Notes under the pieces: model-generated
The model's database searches: none
What the model was told of the DNA's origin: nothing
Seen by the model: the letters and a program-made list of their open reading frames with translations, nothing else
NCBI RefSeq assembly: GCF_011038655.2
Contig: NZ_CP064954.1
Span: 558,001-622,000 of the forward strand
DNA from: Corynebacterium lizhenjunii
GTDB lineage: Bacteria; Actinomycetota; Actinomycetes; Mycobacteriales; Mycobacteriaceae
Length of the DNA: 64,000 bases
Reading direction: 5' to 3'
Position numbers and translations under genes: made by a program
Shown: piece after piece, positions 34,553 through 42,816 of the stretch
How the letters are laid out: the number at the start of each line of letters is the position of its first letter
How positions within the stretch are numbered: position 1 is the stretch's first letter

Positions 34553-36010
34553 TTAGGCGAGCTGGTAGTCCTCGAGCTGCAAGGAGTCCGTGAGCTCGTA
34601 GTACTCCGCCACATTGCCGGACCAGTTGTTAATCACGCGGCCATCCTCGTTCTTGTACCACGAAGAACAATCCGCGGAGAACGCCGAGGCCTCCAGCTCC
34701 TTCTGGATGCGCTCATTGAAGCTGGCCAGCACGTCCGACTTGACGTCCAGCGCGGCCTGTGGGTGCTCCCGCAGGTACGTCACAGCCTGGGAGATGTACT
34801 TATCCTGGGCCTCGAGCATGGCCACCACCGAGTGGTGGTTGAGGTTGGTGTTGGGCCCGTAGAGCATGAAGAAGTTGGGGAAGCCGTCCACGCTCATACC
34901 CAGGTAGGCCTCCGGGGAGTTGCCCCAGCGCTGCCGCAGGTCAGTGCCGCCGCGGCCAATCACCGGCAGGTCGCCCTGGAACTCCTGGGAGTAGAAGCCG
35001 GTGGCGTAGATGATGACGTCAAACTCGTGCTCTACACCGTCGATGGTGCGGATGCCGCGCGGGGTGATGTCCTCAATACCGGTGGTGACCAGCTCCACAT
35101 TGTCGCGGTTGAAGGTGGGGTAGAACTCATCCGAGCGCAGAATACGCTTGCAGCCGAAGGCAAAGTTGGGGGTCAGCTGGCGCACCAGCTCCGGGTCGTT
35201 GACCTGGGAGCGCAGGTGCTCCATGGCTTGCTCCACGCCTTCTTGGGCGGCATCGGTGCCCTTGCGGGTGCGGTCGAAGCCCTCCTCGCGCACTTGGTGG
35301 ATTTCCTGGCGAATCTTGCGGTAGGAGTCCGGGTTATCGTGGAATTCGCGCAGCTCTTCCTCGGTGAAGATGATCTGGTTGCGCGGCAGGATGTAGTTGG
35401 CAGAGCGCTGAAAGACCGCGAGTTTGTCCGCTACCTTGGCCACTTCTGGCACCAACTGCACTGCCGATGCCGCATTGCCGATGGTCGCAACCTTCTTACC
35501 CGTCAGGTCTACCGAATGGTCCCATTGCGCGGAGTGGAACTGTACCCCGGCAAAGTCCTCGCGGCCGGGGAAGTTGGGGAACTTGGGCTTGGACAGCTGG
35601 CCCCAAGCACCCACGAAGACGCGGCCCAGGTAGACCTCGCCGCCTGCTTCGATTTCCCAGACCTTGAGGTTCTCATTCCACTGGGAACGGGTGATACGGT
35701 GGCCGAACTTGATGTGCTCGTAGAGGCCGAACTCTTCTGCCAGGGCCTTGAGGTAGCCCAGCATTTCGTCCTGGCCGGCGAACATGCGGGAGACACCCAG
35801 GTTGAGGAAGTAGGAGTAGCAGTAGATGAGGGCCTGGGTATCGCAGGCAGCACCCGGGTAGGTGTTGTCGCGCCAGACGCCGCCCACCTCGTCGGCGGCT
35901 TCCAGGATGAGGAAGTTGTCCGCGCCGTCCTTGGTCAGCTGGGCGCCCATTCCGAGTCCGCCGTAGCCGGTGCCGAGGATGATGCAGTCGTAGATGTGCT
36001 TGTCAGACAT
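34553..36010 (-). CDS. Flavin-containing (Baeyer-Villiger type) monooxygenase
   Basis: The protein has 485 residues from the ATG at 36010 with AAGGAG upstream. It has an FAD-binding GTGYGGLGMG near the N-terminus, the type I Baeyer-Villiger fingerprint FAGVQFHSAQW (FxGxxxHxxxW, about residue 160), and a second nucleotide-binding segment VATIGNAASAVQ. Such enzymes insert oxygen next to a ketone to give an ester or lactone using NADPH and O2. The esterase directly downstream makes a ketone-to-acid route plausible. The substrate cannot be told. Confidence 0.88.
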   Translation of the reverse strand: MSDKHIYDCIILGTGYGGLGMGAQLTKDGADNFLILEAADEVGGVWRDNTYPGAACDTQALIYCYSYFLNLGVSRMFAGQDEMLGYLKALAEEFGLYEHIKFGHRITRSQWNENLKVWEIEAGGEVYLGRVFVGAWGQLSKPKFPNFPGREDFAGVQFHSAQWDHSVDLTGKKVATIGNAASAVQLVPEVAKVADKLAVFQRSANYILPRNQIIFTEEELREFHDNPDSYRKIRQEIHQVREEGFDRTRKGTDAAQEGVEQAMEHLRSQVNDPELVRQLTPNFAFGCKRILRSDEFYPTFNRDNVELVTTGIEDITPRGIRTIDGVEHEFDVIIYATGFYSQEFQGDLPVIGRGGTDLRQRWGNSPEAYLGMSVDGFPNFFMLYGPNTNLNHHSVVAMLEAQDKYISQAVTYLREHPQAALDVKSDVLASFNERIQKELEASAFSADCSSWYKNEDGRVINNWSGNVAEYYELTDSLQLEDYQLA

Positions 36011-36077
36011 GGTGTCTCCTTGTGTGAAAAGTTGGGTTGGTGGTAGTTCCGCGGGCGCGGCGGCACGCGGGCGGGCG

Positions 36078-37403
36078 CTAGGCGTTGCGGATGGCGGAAG
36101 CCAGGACGTCGAGGCCGTCGCGGAGGGTGGACTCGTTGATGACCAGCGGCGGCAGTAGACGGATGACGTTGCCATCCAGGCCGCAGGTCAGCACGAGGAC
36201 GCCGGCGTCGCGGCAGGTCTTGGCCACTTTGGCGGTGAGGTCGGCGTTGGGGGCGCCGTTGGCGTCGATGAATTCGATCCCAATCATGGCCCCGCGCCCG
36301 CGCACTTCCGCCACGGAGCCCAGCTCCGTGAGTGGCTCCAGGACTTCGCGGATGATGGCCTCAATCTCGCGCGCCCGGCCTGCTAGGTCGTGTTCTTCCA
36401 TCTCTTCCAGCGCAGCCAGGGCGGCGGCGCAGGCCACCGGGTTGCCGGCGTAGGTGCCGCCTAGGGAGCCGGGGGTGGGGGCGTCCATGATCTCTGCCCG
36501 GCCAGTGACTGCGGATAGCGGCATGCCGCCTCCTACGCCCTTGGCGGTGGTAATCAGGTCGGGGATAATGCCCTCGTCCTCCGAAGCGAACCACGCGCCG
36601 GTGCGGCAGATGCCGGCCTGGATTTCATCGACCACGAAGACCACCTGGTTATCCAGGCACCATTCCTGCAGTGCGGGCAGGAAGCCCTTGGCCGGCTCCA
36701 CAAAGCCGCCCTCGCCTTGGATGGGCTCGATTACCACGGCGGCCAACTCGTCTACGCCCACGGTCTGCTCGATGTAGCGAAGGGTCTTTGCCGCCGCCTG
36801 CTTGCCGTCTAGGCCATCGCGCAGCGGGTAGGAGCCCGGCACGCGGTAGATGTCTGCCGCCAGGGTGCCAAAGCCGGCCTTATAGGGCTTGTTCTTGGCC
36901 GTCATGGTCATGGTCAGATTGGTCCGCCCGTGGAAGGCGCCATCAAAGACCACTACGCGGTTCTTTCCGGTGTAGCGCCGGGCGATCTTCACGGCGTTTT
37001 CAATGGCCTCCGCACCGGTGGAAAACAGGGCGGTCTTCTTCGCGTGCGTGCCGGGGGTGAGCTGGTTGAGTTTGCGGGAGATGTCAATAAATCCCTGGTA
37101 AGGGGCGTTGAGGAAGCAGGTGTGGGTGAGGTGGGAGGCGGCATCGGCAATGGCGGCAGACACCCGGGCGTTGGAGGCGCCCACGGAGGTCACGGCAATG
37201 CCGGAAGCAAAATCGATGAAGGAGTTGCCGTCGACATCGACCAAGACGCCGCCGTCGCCGTCGGTGATGTAGGCCGGCAGCCCCGGAACTAGCGCGCGGG
37301 CCAGCTCGGTTTCGCGGGCGGCGTCTAGCTCCTGGCTGCGGGGTCCGGGGATGGCAGTGACAACCTTGCGCTCCTGGGGAAGCCGGTGGGGGAGGTCCTG
37401 CAT
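36078..37403 (-). CDS. gabT: 4-aminobutyrate aminotransferase GabT
   Basis: The protein has 441 residues, class III PLP-dependent aminotransferase. Visible motifs: FSTGAEAIENAVKIAR (phosphate-binding), FDGAFHGRTN, VVIEPIQGEGG, FVVDEIQAGICRTG and the PLP-binding lysine in LITTAKGVGGGMPLS. It transfers the amino group of GABA to 2-oxoglutarate, giving succinate semialdehyde. No gabD or gabP lies nearby, so a related omega-amino acid is possible. It is divergent from a PucR-type regulator, as gabT is from gabR in Corynebacterium glutamicum. Confidence 0.87.
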   Translation of the reverse strand: MQDLPHRLPQERKVVTAIPGPRSQELDAARETELARALVPGLPAYITDGDGGVLVDVDGNSFIDFASGIAVTSVGASNARVSAAIADAASHLTHTCFLNAPYQGFIDISRKLNQLTPGTHAKKTALFSTGAEAIENAVKIARRYTGKNRVVVFDGAFHGRTNLTMTMTAKNKPYKAGFGTLAADIYRVPGSYPLRDGLDGKQAAAKTLRYIEQTVGVDELAAVVIEPIQGEGGFVEPAKGFLPALQEWCLDNQVVFVVDEIQAGICRTGAWFASEDEGIIPDLITTAKGVGGGMPLSAVTGRAEIMDAPTPGSLGGTYAGNPVACAAALAALEEMEEHDLAGRAREIEAIIREVLEPLTELGSVAEVRGRGAMIGIEFIDANGAPNADLTAKVAKTCRDAGVLVLTCGLDGNVIRLLPPLVINESTLRDGLDVLASAIRNA

Positions 37404-37559
37404 GCGGGGTCCTTTCTATCCGGGGTGGGGTGGCCACCCGACGGTTCAGTGAATGTGTTGCACGTCATTGTGGCTTGTATCGTGTACCGTTGGACACTGC
37501 CAAGTTGGCGAAAGATGAGCGACAAAATATCCAACGTGGATATTGCCGGGAGGTTGGCG

Positions 37560-39101
37560 GTGGACAGAAAAGCAGCAATGATTCGCGCATTTGCTAGCAG
37601 CGAGGTTCCGTACCTCTCGCTGCGCTGGCTGGCCGGCGTGGAGGCCCTGGGACTGGAGGTGCTGCATGACTCCGGCCGGGATTTTTGCGTGGTGCACCCC
37701 TGTGAGCTGGAGGATCCGCGCCGCTTTGTGGGCCGCGACGCCGTCATTTTGCTCACCGGAATTGCTTTTGAGTCCCGCCCCCAGGCGCTGGGGCCCTATG
37801 TGGAGCGCATGGCGGCGGCCGGGCTGACGGGGATCGGTTTCGGTGTGGGTCTGGCCTTCCCGGAAGTGCCCGCGGAGCTGGTGGCGGCGGCGCGTAAGCA
37901 CGACGTCTCCCTGTTCGCCATCCCGCTGCAGGTGCCGTTTATCTCCGTGCTGGCTGCGGTCCATGAGGAGGTGGCGCGCCTGCGGGAGCAGGAGATGGCC
38001 GGGTTCATTAAGGCTCAAGGAGCGCTTAACGATGCCGCCTCAGCCGGCCTTTCCGCCCTGGTCACCCGTACTGCCCAGGTTTTAGACGCGCACGTGTGCC
38101 TGGTGGATTTGGATGGGCGGGCGGCGGCGCAGCATATGCGCGCCGGGCTGCCGCACCTGGACTTGGAGCCGGTAATTGATGAGCTGCGCGCGCACTCCTT
38201 TGCCGCGGCGAGACGCGTGGGGCAGTGGAGTATTATCGCCCACAAACTTGCTGAGCACGGCGAGCATTCCTTTGGTCTAGTGGTGGCGGGCACGCGGATT
38301 TTCACTGCCAACGAGCGCGCCCTGTTGCGCCAAGCTGCGGGCCTGGCGGAGCTGATAGTCAAACGTCCTCAGGAGCTACGCCGAACCCAGGGGGAGCTGA
38401 ACTCGATGGCGATGGCTATCCAACTGGGCATCGGCCAAGCCGAGAATCCCATGACGCGCATCTTGGCCACGGCGGCGGACTCGCAGGGCAGGGTGCGGCC
38501 CATTTTGGTCAAGGCGGACTCGGCCCGGGCGCATAAGCGGTTTGTCGATGCCCTCGATGCCCGCCTCGCAGACAACGGCAGGCTGCTGTTTGCCTTGGGT
38601 TTGGAGGAGGGGAGCAGTTTGCTGCTGTTTCGGGGCAGCCGGACGATGAAGAACATTGCGGACTTGCTGCACGGTATTCGAGGTAACCAGCGCATAGTGG
38701 TGGGCATCCCTATGCCGTGGGGTGAGCTGAGTCTGGGCGTGGTGCACGAGCTGGAGGCTATTGCGTTTGGTCTACAGCCCGGGGCGATGGCCGGGCCGGA
38801 GTCGCGCACGCTGGGCTGGCTTAAAGACGCCCAGGTTCAAGACCTGCTGCGCCACCGCGCCCGGGAGACCTGGGGCAAGATTCGCCGCCGCGACGCCGAA
38901 GAGGGCACCCAGCTTGCCGAGACCCTGGAGGCCTACCTGCGCTGCGGCGGCCATGTCTCGCGTACCGCCGAGAATCTGTCCACCCACCGTCATACCGTGC
39001 GCAAGCGCATTGCGCTGCTCGAGGGTCTGCTGGAGTTGGACCTGAAAGACCCGCTGGTGGCAGCGGAGTTGTTGATCCTGGGCGTCAACGACCGCGCCTA
39101 G
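37560..39101 (+). CDS. PucR-family transcriptional regulator, GabR-like
   Basis: The protein has 513 residues from the GTG at 37560, chosen for the GGGAGG six to seven bases upstream; the ATG at 37515 is the alternative. It has the N-terminal PucR purine-catabolism-type domain (LRWLAGVEALGLEVLHDSGRDF) and the C-terminal helix-turn-helix HVSRTAENLSTHRHTVRKRIALLEGLL. Its divergent position to gabT parallels GabR of C. glutamicum, which activates GABA use, so it probably controls gabT and perhaps the monooxygenase-esterase-transporter genes behind it. Confidence 0.83.
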   Translation: MDRKAAMIRAFASSEVPYLSLRWLAGVEALGLEVLHDSGRDFCVVHPCELEDPRRFVGRDAVILLTGIAFESRPQALGPYVERMAAAGLTGIGFGVGLAFPEVPAELVAAARKHDVSLFAIPLQVPFISVLAAVHEEVARLREQEMAGFIKAQGALNDAASAGLSALVTRTAQVLDAHVCLVDLDGRAAAQHMRAGLPHLDLEPVIDELRAHSFAAARRVGQWSIIAHKLAEHGEHSFGLVVAGTRIFTANERALLRQAAGLAELIVKRPQELRRTQGELNSMAMAIQLGIGQAENPMTRILATAADSQGRVRPILVKADSARAHKRFVDALDARLADNGRLLFALGLEEGSSLLLFRGSRTMKNIADLLHGIRGNQRIVVGIPMPWGELSLGVVHELEAIAFGLQPGAMAGPESRTLGWLKDAQVQDLLRHRARETWGKIRRRDAEEGTQLAETLEAYLRCGGHVSRTAENLSTHRHTVRKRIALLEGLLELDLKDPLVAAELLILGVNDRA

Positions 39102-39236
39102 CGTCGCGGCCACGCCTGTAGCCGGCATCCGGCCCGGGCGGTGCCGCGTGGACGGGGCACCGATTGGTGGCCTTGGCGGCCGCGCGATGCTGGCAGCGGA
39201 CACGGATGGCCCGCCTGCCTGCGCCTTTCCGGGCGC

Positions 39237-39251
39237 AGCATGTAACATGCT
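39237..39251. promoter_or_regulatory. Palindrome upstream of the TRAP permease gene
   Basis: AGCATGTAACATGCT is a perfect 15-bp palindrome with one central base, 46 bp before the start. Its GTAACATG core recurs in the palindrome at 42776-42787. Confidence 0.55.
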
Positions 39252-39297
39252 ACGGTGACTGGCATCACTCGACAATCGCGCTTTAAGGAGGGGCACA

Positions 39298-40647
39298 GTG
39301 GGCATTGCTGCACTAGCCGTCTTTATTGCGGTAACGGTGGTTCTCAATACCGTGGCTAAGCGGGATATTTCAGAATCACTGGTTGCTGCACTCATTGCCA
39401 CCGCGTTGCTGGGCGGAACGCAGGCACCCACCATGCTGTGGTCGGCGCTGGTAGACGCTGCGCAATCGGAGGTCACCTTCGCCGGTATGGCATTCGTGTT
39501 CATGGGTATTGTGGTGCAGTCCACGGGGCTTATTGACAGGCTCATTGAAATTCTCAACTCCATCTTTGGGCGCCTGCGCGGCGGTGCGGCGTACGTGTCC
39601 ACTCTGGGCTCGGCCATGATTGGCCTCATCGCAGGTTCCACCGCCGGCAACTCCGCCACCGTGGGGTCGGTGACCATCCCGTGGATGAAGAAAGCCGGCT
39701 GGTCCTCTGAGCGCGCCGCCACCCTGGTGGCCGGCAACTCTGGCCTGGGGGTGGCCCTGCCGCCGAATTCCACCATGTTCATCATCTTGGCCATGCCGGC
39801 GGCGGCGGGGGCATCGGCCTCCAGTGTGTACGTGGCCCTGGCCTGCGGCGGTGCCTATGCCGTCCTCTATCGCCTGGTGGTGGTGTTTTGGTGGACTCGC
39901 AAAGACGGCATCCAAGCCACCCCGCGCGATGACCTCAAATCCTTTGCTCAGGCGATGAAGGAGGGCTGGCGCTCGCCATCCATCTTCATGGGCATTGTCA
40001 TCCCGGTGCTGCTGACCATTGGCCCCGTGGCTACCTACCTGGCTAAGGAATCCGCCATCGGCGCAGACGGTGTGAAGGCCATTTCGATCATCGTGTGGGT
40101 GCCCATCCTGATCACACTGATTGCGTTGATTGAGGGTGCGCACCGTATCCGCCAAAACAACGCACACTTCCGCGCCCAGCTGAAGAAAGACGCCAACCAG
40201 TTCGCCACGGTGGGTATCTCCCTTTTCGCCGCCCTGGCTGCGGCGAAAATCATGGAGGACCTGGGAGTGGGCGAGCAGCTCTCCGGCTTACTGGACTCCT
40301 TGAGCCTGGGTAAGGCCGTGATGCTTCTGGCCGTTGGCATCCTGGCCGTCCTGGTGGCCACCCCGTTGTCCTCGACGGCTACCGCCGCAGCCATCGGTGC
40401 CCCGGCGGTTGCGGCCCTGACTGCAGTGGGTTTGGATCCCACCCTGGCCATCGTGGTCATCCTTCTGTGCACCTCCACCGAGGGCGCCTCCCCGCCAGTG
40501 GGCGCACCCATCTACCTCTCCGCCGCCATGGCTGAGGCGGACCCACCCAAGATGTTCGTCCCGCTCATCCTCTACTTTGTCCTGCCAATGATTGCCCTGG
40601 CCTGGATCCTGGGCATGGGCTGGCTACCGGTTTACATCCCGTCCTAG
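39298..40647 (+). CDS. TRAP-type large permease-like transporter
   Basis: The protein has 449 residues, starting at a GTG with AAGGAGG nearby. It has about 11-12 hydrophobic segments and the DctM-like features STAGNSATVGSVTIPWMKKAG and SGLGVALPPNSTMFIILA in the first half, and SSTATAAAIGAPAVAAL and TSTEGASPPVGAPIYLS in the second. TRAP permeases need a small membrane subunit and a binding protein; the binding protein is absent here. The shared operator-like palindrome with the FAD/Fe-S dehydrogenase suggests a 2-hydroxyacid as substrate. That is an inference. Confidence 0.78.
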   Translation: MGIAALAVFIAVTVVLNTVAKRDISESLVAALIATALLGGTQAPTMLWSALVDAAQSEVTFAGMAFVFMGIVVQSTGLIDRLIEILNSIFGRLRGGAAYVSTLGSAMIGLIAGSTAGNSATVGSVTIPWMKKAGWSSERAATLVAGNSGLGVALPPNSTMFIILAMPAAAGASASSVYVALACGGAYAVLYRLVVVFWWTRKDGIQATPRDDLKSFAQAMKEGWRSPSIFMGIVIPVLLTIGPVATYLAKESAIGADGVKAISIIVWVPILITLIALIEGAHRIRQNNAHFRAQLKKDANQFATVGISLFAALAAAKIMEDLGVGEQLSGLLDSLSLGKAVMLLAVGILAVLVATPLSSTATAAAIGAPAVAALTAVGLDPTLAIVVILLCTSTEGASPPVGAPIYLSAAMAEADPPKMFVPLILYFVLPMIALAWILGMGWLPVYIPS

Positions 40648-40774
40648 CCCGGCTCGGCGCTATCGCCGGTGCGAGCCCAGCCCCGGCACCACCGCAGGCG
40701 CGAACCCAACTCGAATTCAACGTCGACCCCGATATCGACCTCGACACCGGGACCAACTCTGAAAGCGATACCCC

Positions 40775-41002
40775 ATGAAAGCACTCTTCACCTTCATCCA
40801 GGTCCTCTTCTTCATCTTCTTGGCGCTCTTCCTTATTGGTGGCGTGGCCATCGTGGCTACCCAGGCCCTTGGTGTCATCACTCTCAACGGTGCGATAGTC
40901 ACCGGCGTCAAGGCCTGGCTTGCGCCCGCCACTTTCACTTGCGCCACCCTCTGTGCGGTGTGCGCTTTCATCCTCAATTACGCTCCGCGTTCACTGCGAT
41001 AG
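40775..41002 (+). CDS. Small two-span membrane protein
   Basis: The protein has 75 residues with two hydrophobic segments (about residues 5-32 and 47-68). It follows the TRAP-type permease by 127 nt on the same strand. It may act as a reduced small subunit for that permease, but it is much shorter than a standard DctQ (about 160 residues), so this is only suggested by position. Confidence 0.6.
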   Translation: MKALFTFIQVLFFIFLALFLIGGVAIVATQALGVITLNGAIVTGVKAWLAPATFTCATLCAVCAFILNYAPRSLR

Positions 41003-41052
41003 GTTGGAGTCAACAGGGGAAGTCTTCAGTTTGAGTAATGAAATCTATGCAG

Positions 41053-41077
41053 GTTACAGTTCTTGAGTCGCTGTAAC
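41053..41077. promoter_or_regulatory. Inverted repeat upstream of the secreted-precursor-like gene
   Basis: GTTACAG (41053-41059) and CTGTAAC (41071-41077) flank 11 nt. No T-run follows, so an operator or 5' RNA hairpin is more likely than a terminator. Confidence 0.45.
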
Positions 41078-41130
41078 TTGTGGCACCCGTTCAGTTCCTG
41101 AGGGTGGAAGAAACCCGGAAGCGACGGAAC

Positions 41131-41670
41131 ATGTATAAACCCTCAAAGGGTGTAGTAGCAGTAGTTATTGCTGCTCCTATCACCTCTATTCAGACGTCAG
41201 CCACGGCCACTACACGTCAGTCGCACGCTCAGGCGGATACTGCCTCGGTAGAACTGCCGCGCCCTGAAACTCCGGCCTACTTGGGCGGAGAGCTGCGCGG
41301 GACCACTACTCAAACTCTTTCAGTTGAAGGGTATGGGGAATTCGTTGTCACGATGGATAATGACACAGGAGTGGTGAGTGCTACCTACCCGGATGGATCG
41401 ATTCGGGAGATGACAGCCGAGGAGAATGCTGAGGCTCTTCTGTCGGTTCTTGAAGGGGCAAGTCCGGAGCAAATAGCAGCTTTCGAATTATCCATGGAAA
41501 ACCGGGTATCTAAGGAGCAGGTATGCCCCTATTTGGTCGGACTCGTGGGTACAGGGCATGCCTTTGCCTGGGGCAGGGTGTTGTCCCTCGCGTTGGTAAA
41601 CCCGGGAATTGCTTTTCTTGCTGCGCTCGGTGAAGGGGCGTTTTGGGTGTGGGTGTCTACCCACTGCTAA
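41131..41670 (+). CDS. Hypothetical exported protein, possible precursor peptide
   Basis: The protein has 179 residues from the ATG at 41131 (GGAAG upstream). It has a short N-terminal hydrophobic stretch after MYKPSKG, a soluble acidic middle region, and a 47-residue hydrophobic, Gly/Ala-rich C-terminus bounded by two cysteines (CPYLVGLVG... to WVSTHC). I recognise no family. The architecture, soluble leader region plus hydrophobic Cys-bounded tail, resembles unmodified or circular/disulfide bacteriocin precursors. A 45-residue membrane microprotein follows after 10 nt. The stretch is visibly less G+C-rich than the window, hinting at transfer. Confidence 0.65.
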   Translation: MYKPSKGVVAVVIAAPITSIQTSATATTRQSHAQADTASVELPRPETPAYLGGELRGTTTQTLSVEGYGEFVVTMDNDTGVVSATYPDGSIREMTAEENAEALLSVLEGASPEQIAAFELSMENRVSKEQVCPYLVGLVGTGHAFAWGRVLSLALVNPGIAFLAALGEGAFWVWVSTHC

Positions 41671-41680
41671 GGAGTGAACA

Positions 41681-41818
41681 ATGAGCTCATGGATAATTGG
41701 AATCCTGGTTGTCGCAAGCATGGCTACTGGCTACGGAGTTGGCTTGGCGAAGAGGATGGAGGCCCATCCAGAACTACAGGGAAAGGGGTTGAGAATCTTG
41801 TTCCGGAAGGACAAGTAG
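41681..41818 (+). CDS. 45-residue single-span microprotein
   Basis: ATG at 41681 with TAAGGAG six bases upstream, stop TAG at 41816-41818. The peptide starts MSSWIIGILVVASMATGYGVG (one membrane helix) followed by a basic tail ending LRILFRKDK. The strong ribosome-binding site and the 10-nt gap after the preceding gene support real translation. By position it could protect against, or help export, the product of that gene. It falls below common ORF-length cut-offs. Confidence 0.65.
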   Translation: MSSWIIGILVVASMATGYGVGLAKRMEAHPELQGKGLRILFRKDK

Positions 41819-41952
41819 TGCTTTGTCTCTAAGGTGGGGCAACAGTGACGCGTTTTCTCCGCGGTGGGCCCTCTCCGCCTAGACGGCGATGTCGTGTTTG
41901 CGCTGAAAATGCGTCACGCTCCGGTTTGCGTCGGGGAGATCCCGCGGGAGCC

Positions 41953-42705
41953 CTATAGGTGTGCGGTGTGCCGCTCCCAGATTTCATCGACGCGCCGGTC
42001 CAGCTCGGGGGCGTCCCATTCGGGGTGGGCTTTGCGCAGGTTCTGGGCTAAAAGCAAACGCCCGGTGGCACTGACATGAGCGCGCATGGCGGCGGCGGCC
42101 GCGGGGGCATCGTGGGTGGCGATGGCATCAACAATTGGCAGGTGCTCGGAGTACACCTGCTCCAGAGAGCGGTATTTGCGCACAGTGGAATCAGTCAGCA
42201 GACGAGTATGGGTGCGCAAGGTGGCCAAAATGGCGCGGCTGCGGTGGGAGTGGCCGAGGCTTGCAAGGGCATCGTGAAGCTGTTGGTCCCAGTCGAAGAA
42301 GGTAGCCTCATCCTGGCGCTCAATGGCGGCGGCCATGTGTGCCAGGAGTTCGCGGAGCTTGCCGATGTCCCCCGGCCCCGCGTGGGTTGCAGCGCGCGCG
42401 GCCGCGGCAGGCTCCAGGGAGAGGCGGATGCTGAAGATGTCGGCGACATCGGAAGGGTTGGGCTCGACTACGCGAAAGCCCCGGTTGCGGACGAACTCAA
42501 TGATGCCGGCTTCTTCCAGGCGCAGCAGGCCATCGCGCACCGGCGAGCGGGAAATGCCCAGCTCCTCAGAAAGTTGGTAGACGCTATACCAGGTATCGGG
42601 GCGCATATCCCCGGAGTGGATGCGGTCCCGGACGTGGTTCATCACCTGGGTGGCCATGGTGAGCTCACGCGGAGCAATGTCGGGCACAACGCGGCGGGAA
42701 GTCAT
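41953..42705 (-). CDS. GntR-family regulator (FCD/FadR type)
   Basis: The protein has 250 residues: an N-terminal winged helix (YSVYQLSEELGISRSPVRDGLLRLEEAGII) and a C-terminal FCD all-helical ligand domain with a likely metal site (DQQLHDAL, HLPIVDAI, MRAHV). FCD regulators sense small carboxylic acids such as lactate, glycolate or pyruvate. It is divergent from the FAD/Fe-S 2-hydroxyacid dehydrogenase, with 111 bp between starts containing the palindrome at 42776-42787, so it probably represses that gene until the acid is present. Confidence 0.88.
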   Translation of the reverse strand: MTSRRVVPDIAPRELTMATQVMNHVRDRIHSGDMRPDTWYSVYQLSEELGISRSPVRDGLLRLEEAGIIEFVRNRGFRVVEPNPSDVADIFSIRLSLEPAAAARAATHAGPGDIGKLRELLAHMAAAIERQDEATFFDWDQQLHDALASLGHSHRSRAILATLRTHTRLLTDSTVRKYRSLEQVYSEHLPIVDAIATHDAPAAAAAMRAHVSATGRLLLAQNLRKAHPEWDAPELDRRVDEIWERHTAHL

Positions 42706-42775
42706 TCTTTCAACCTTAGCGGTAGACCGCAGCCGCGCACTGGTTGTGCATTGGTCAAAGCCACCGACGAGTGGA

Positions 42776-42787
42776 GTAACATGTTAC
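42776..42787. promoter_or_regulatory. Palindromic operator candidate upstream of the FAD/Fe-S dehydrogenase
   Basis: GTAACATGTTAC, a perfect 12-bp palindrome 29 bp before the start at 42817 and divergent to the GntR gene. It shares GTAACATG with the palindrome upstream of the TRAP permease. Confidence 0.6.
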
Positions 42788-42816
42788 CCAAAGTTGTCAT
42801 TGCGAGTGGAGCCTGT

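Noticed and set aside
34223..36046. 607-codon plus-strand open frame
   Set aside because: It lies antisense to the Baeyer-Villiger monooxygenase and esterase genes, which have clear family motifs; long antisense frames are common in G+C-rich DNA.
42076..42816. N-terminal extension of the FAD/Fe-S dehydrogenase frame
   Set aside because: It is antisense to the GntR gene; the conserved N-terminus and a ribosome-binding site are at 42817.
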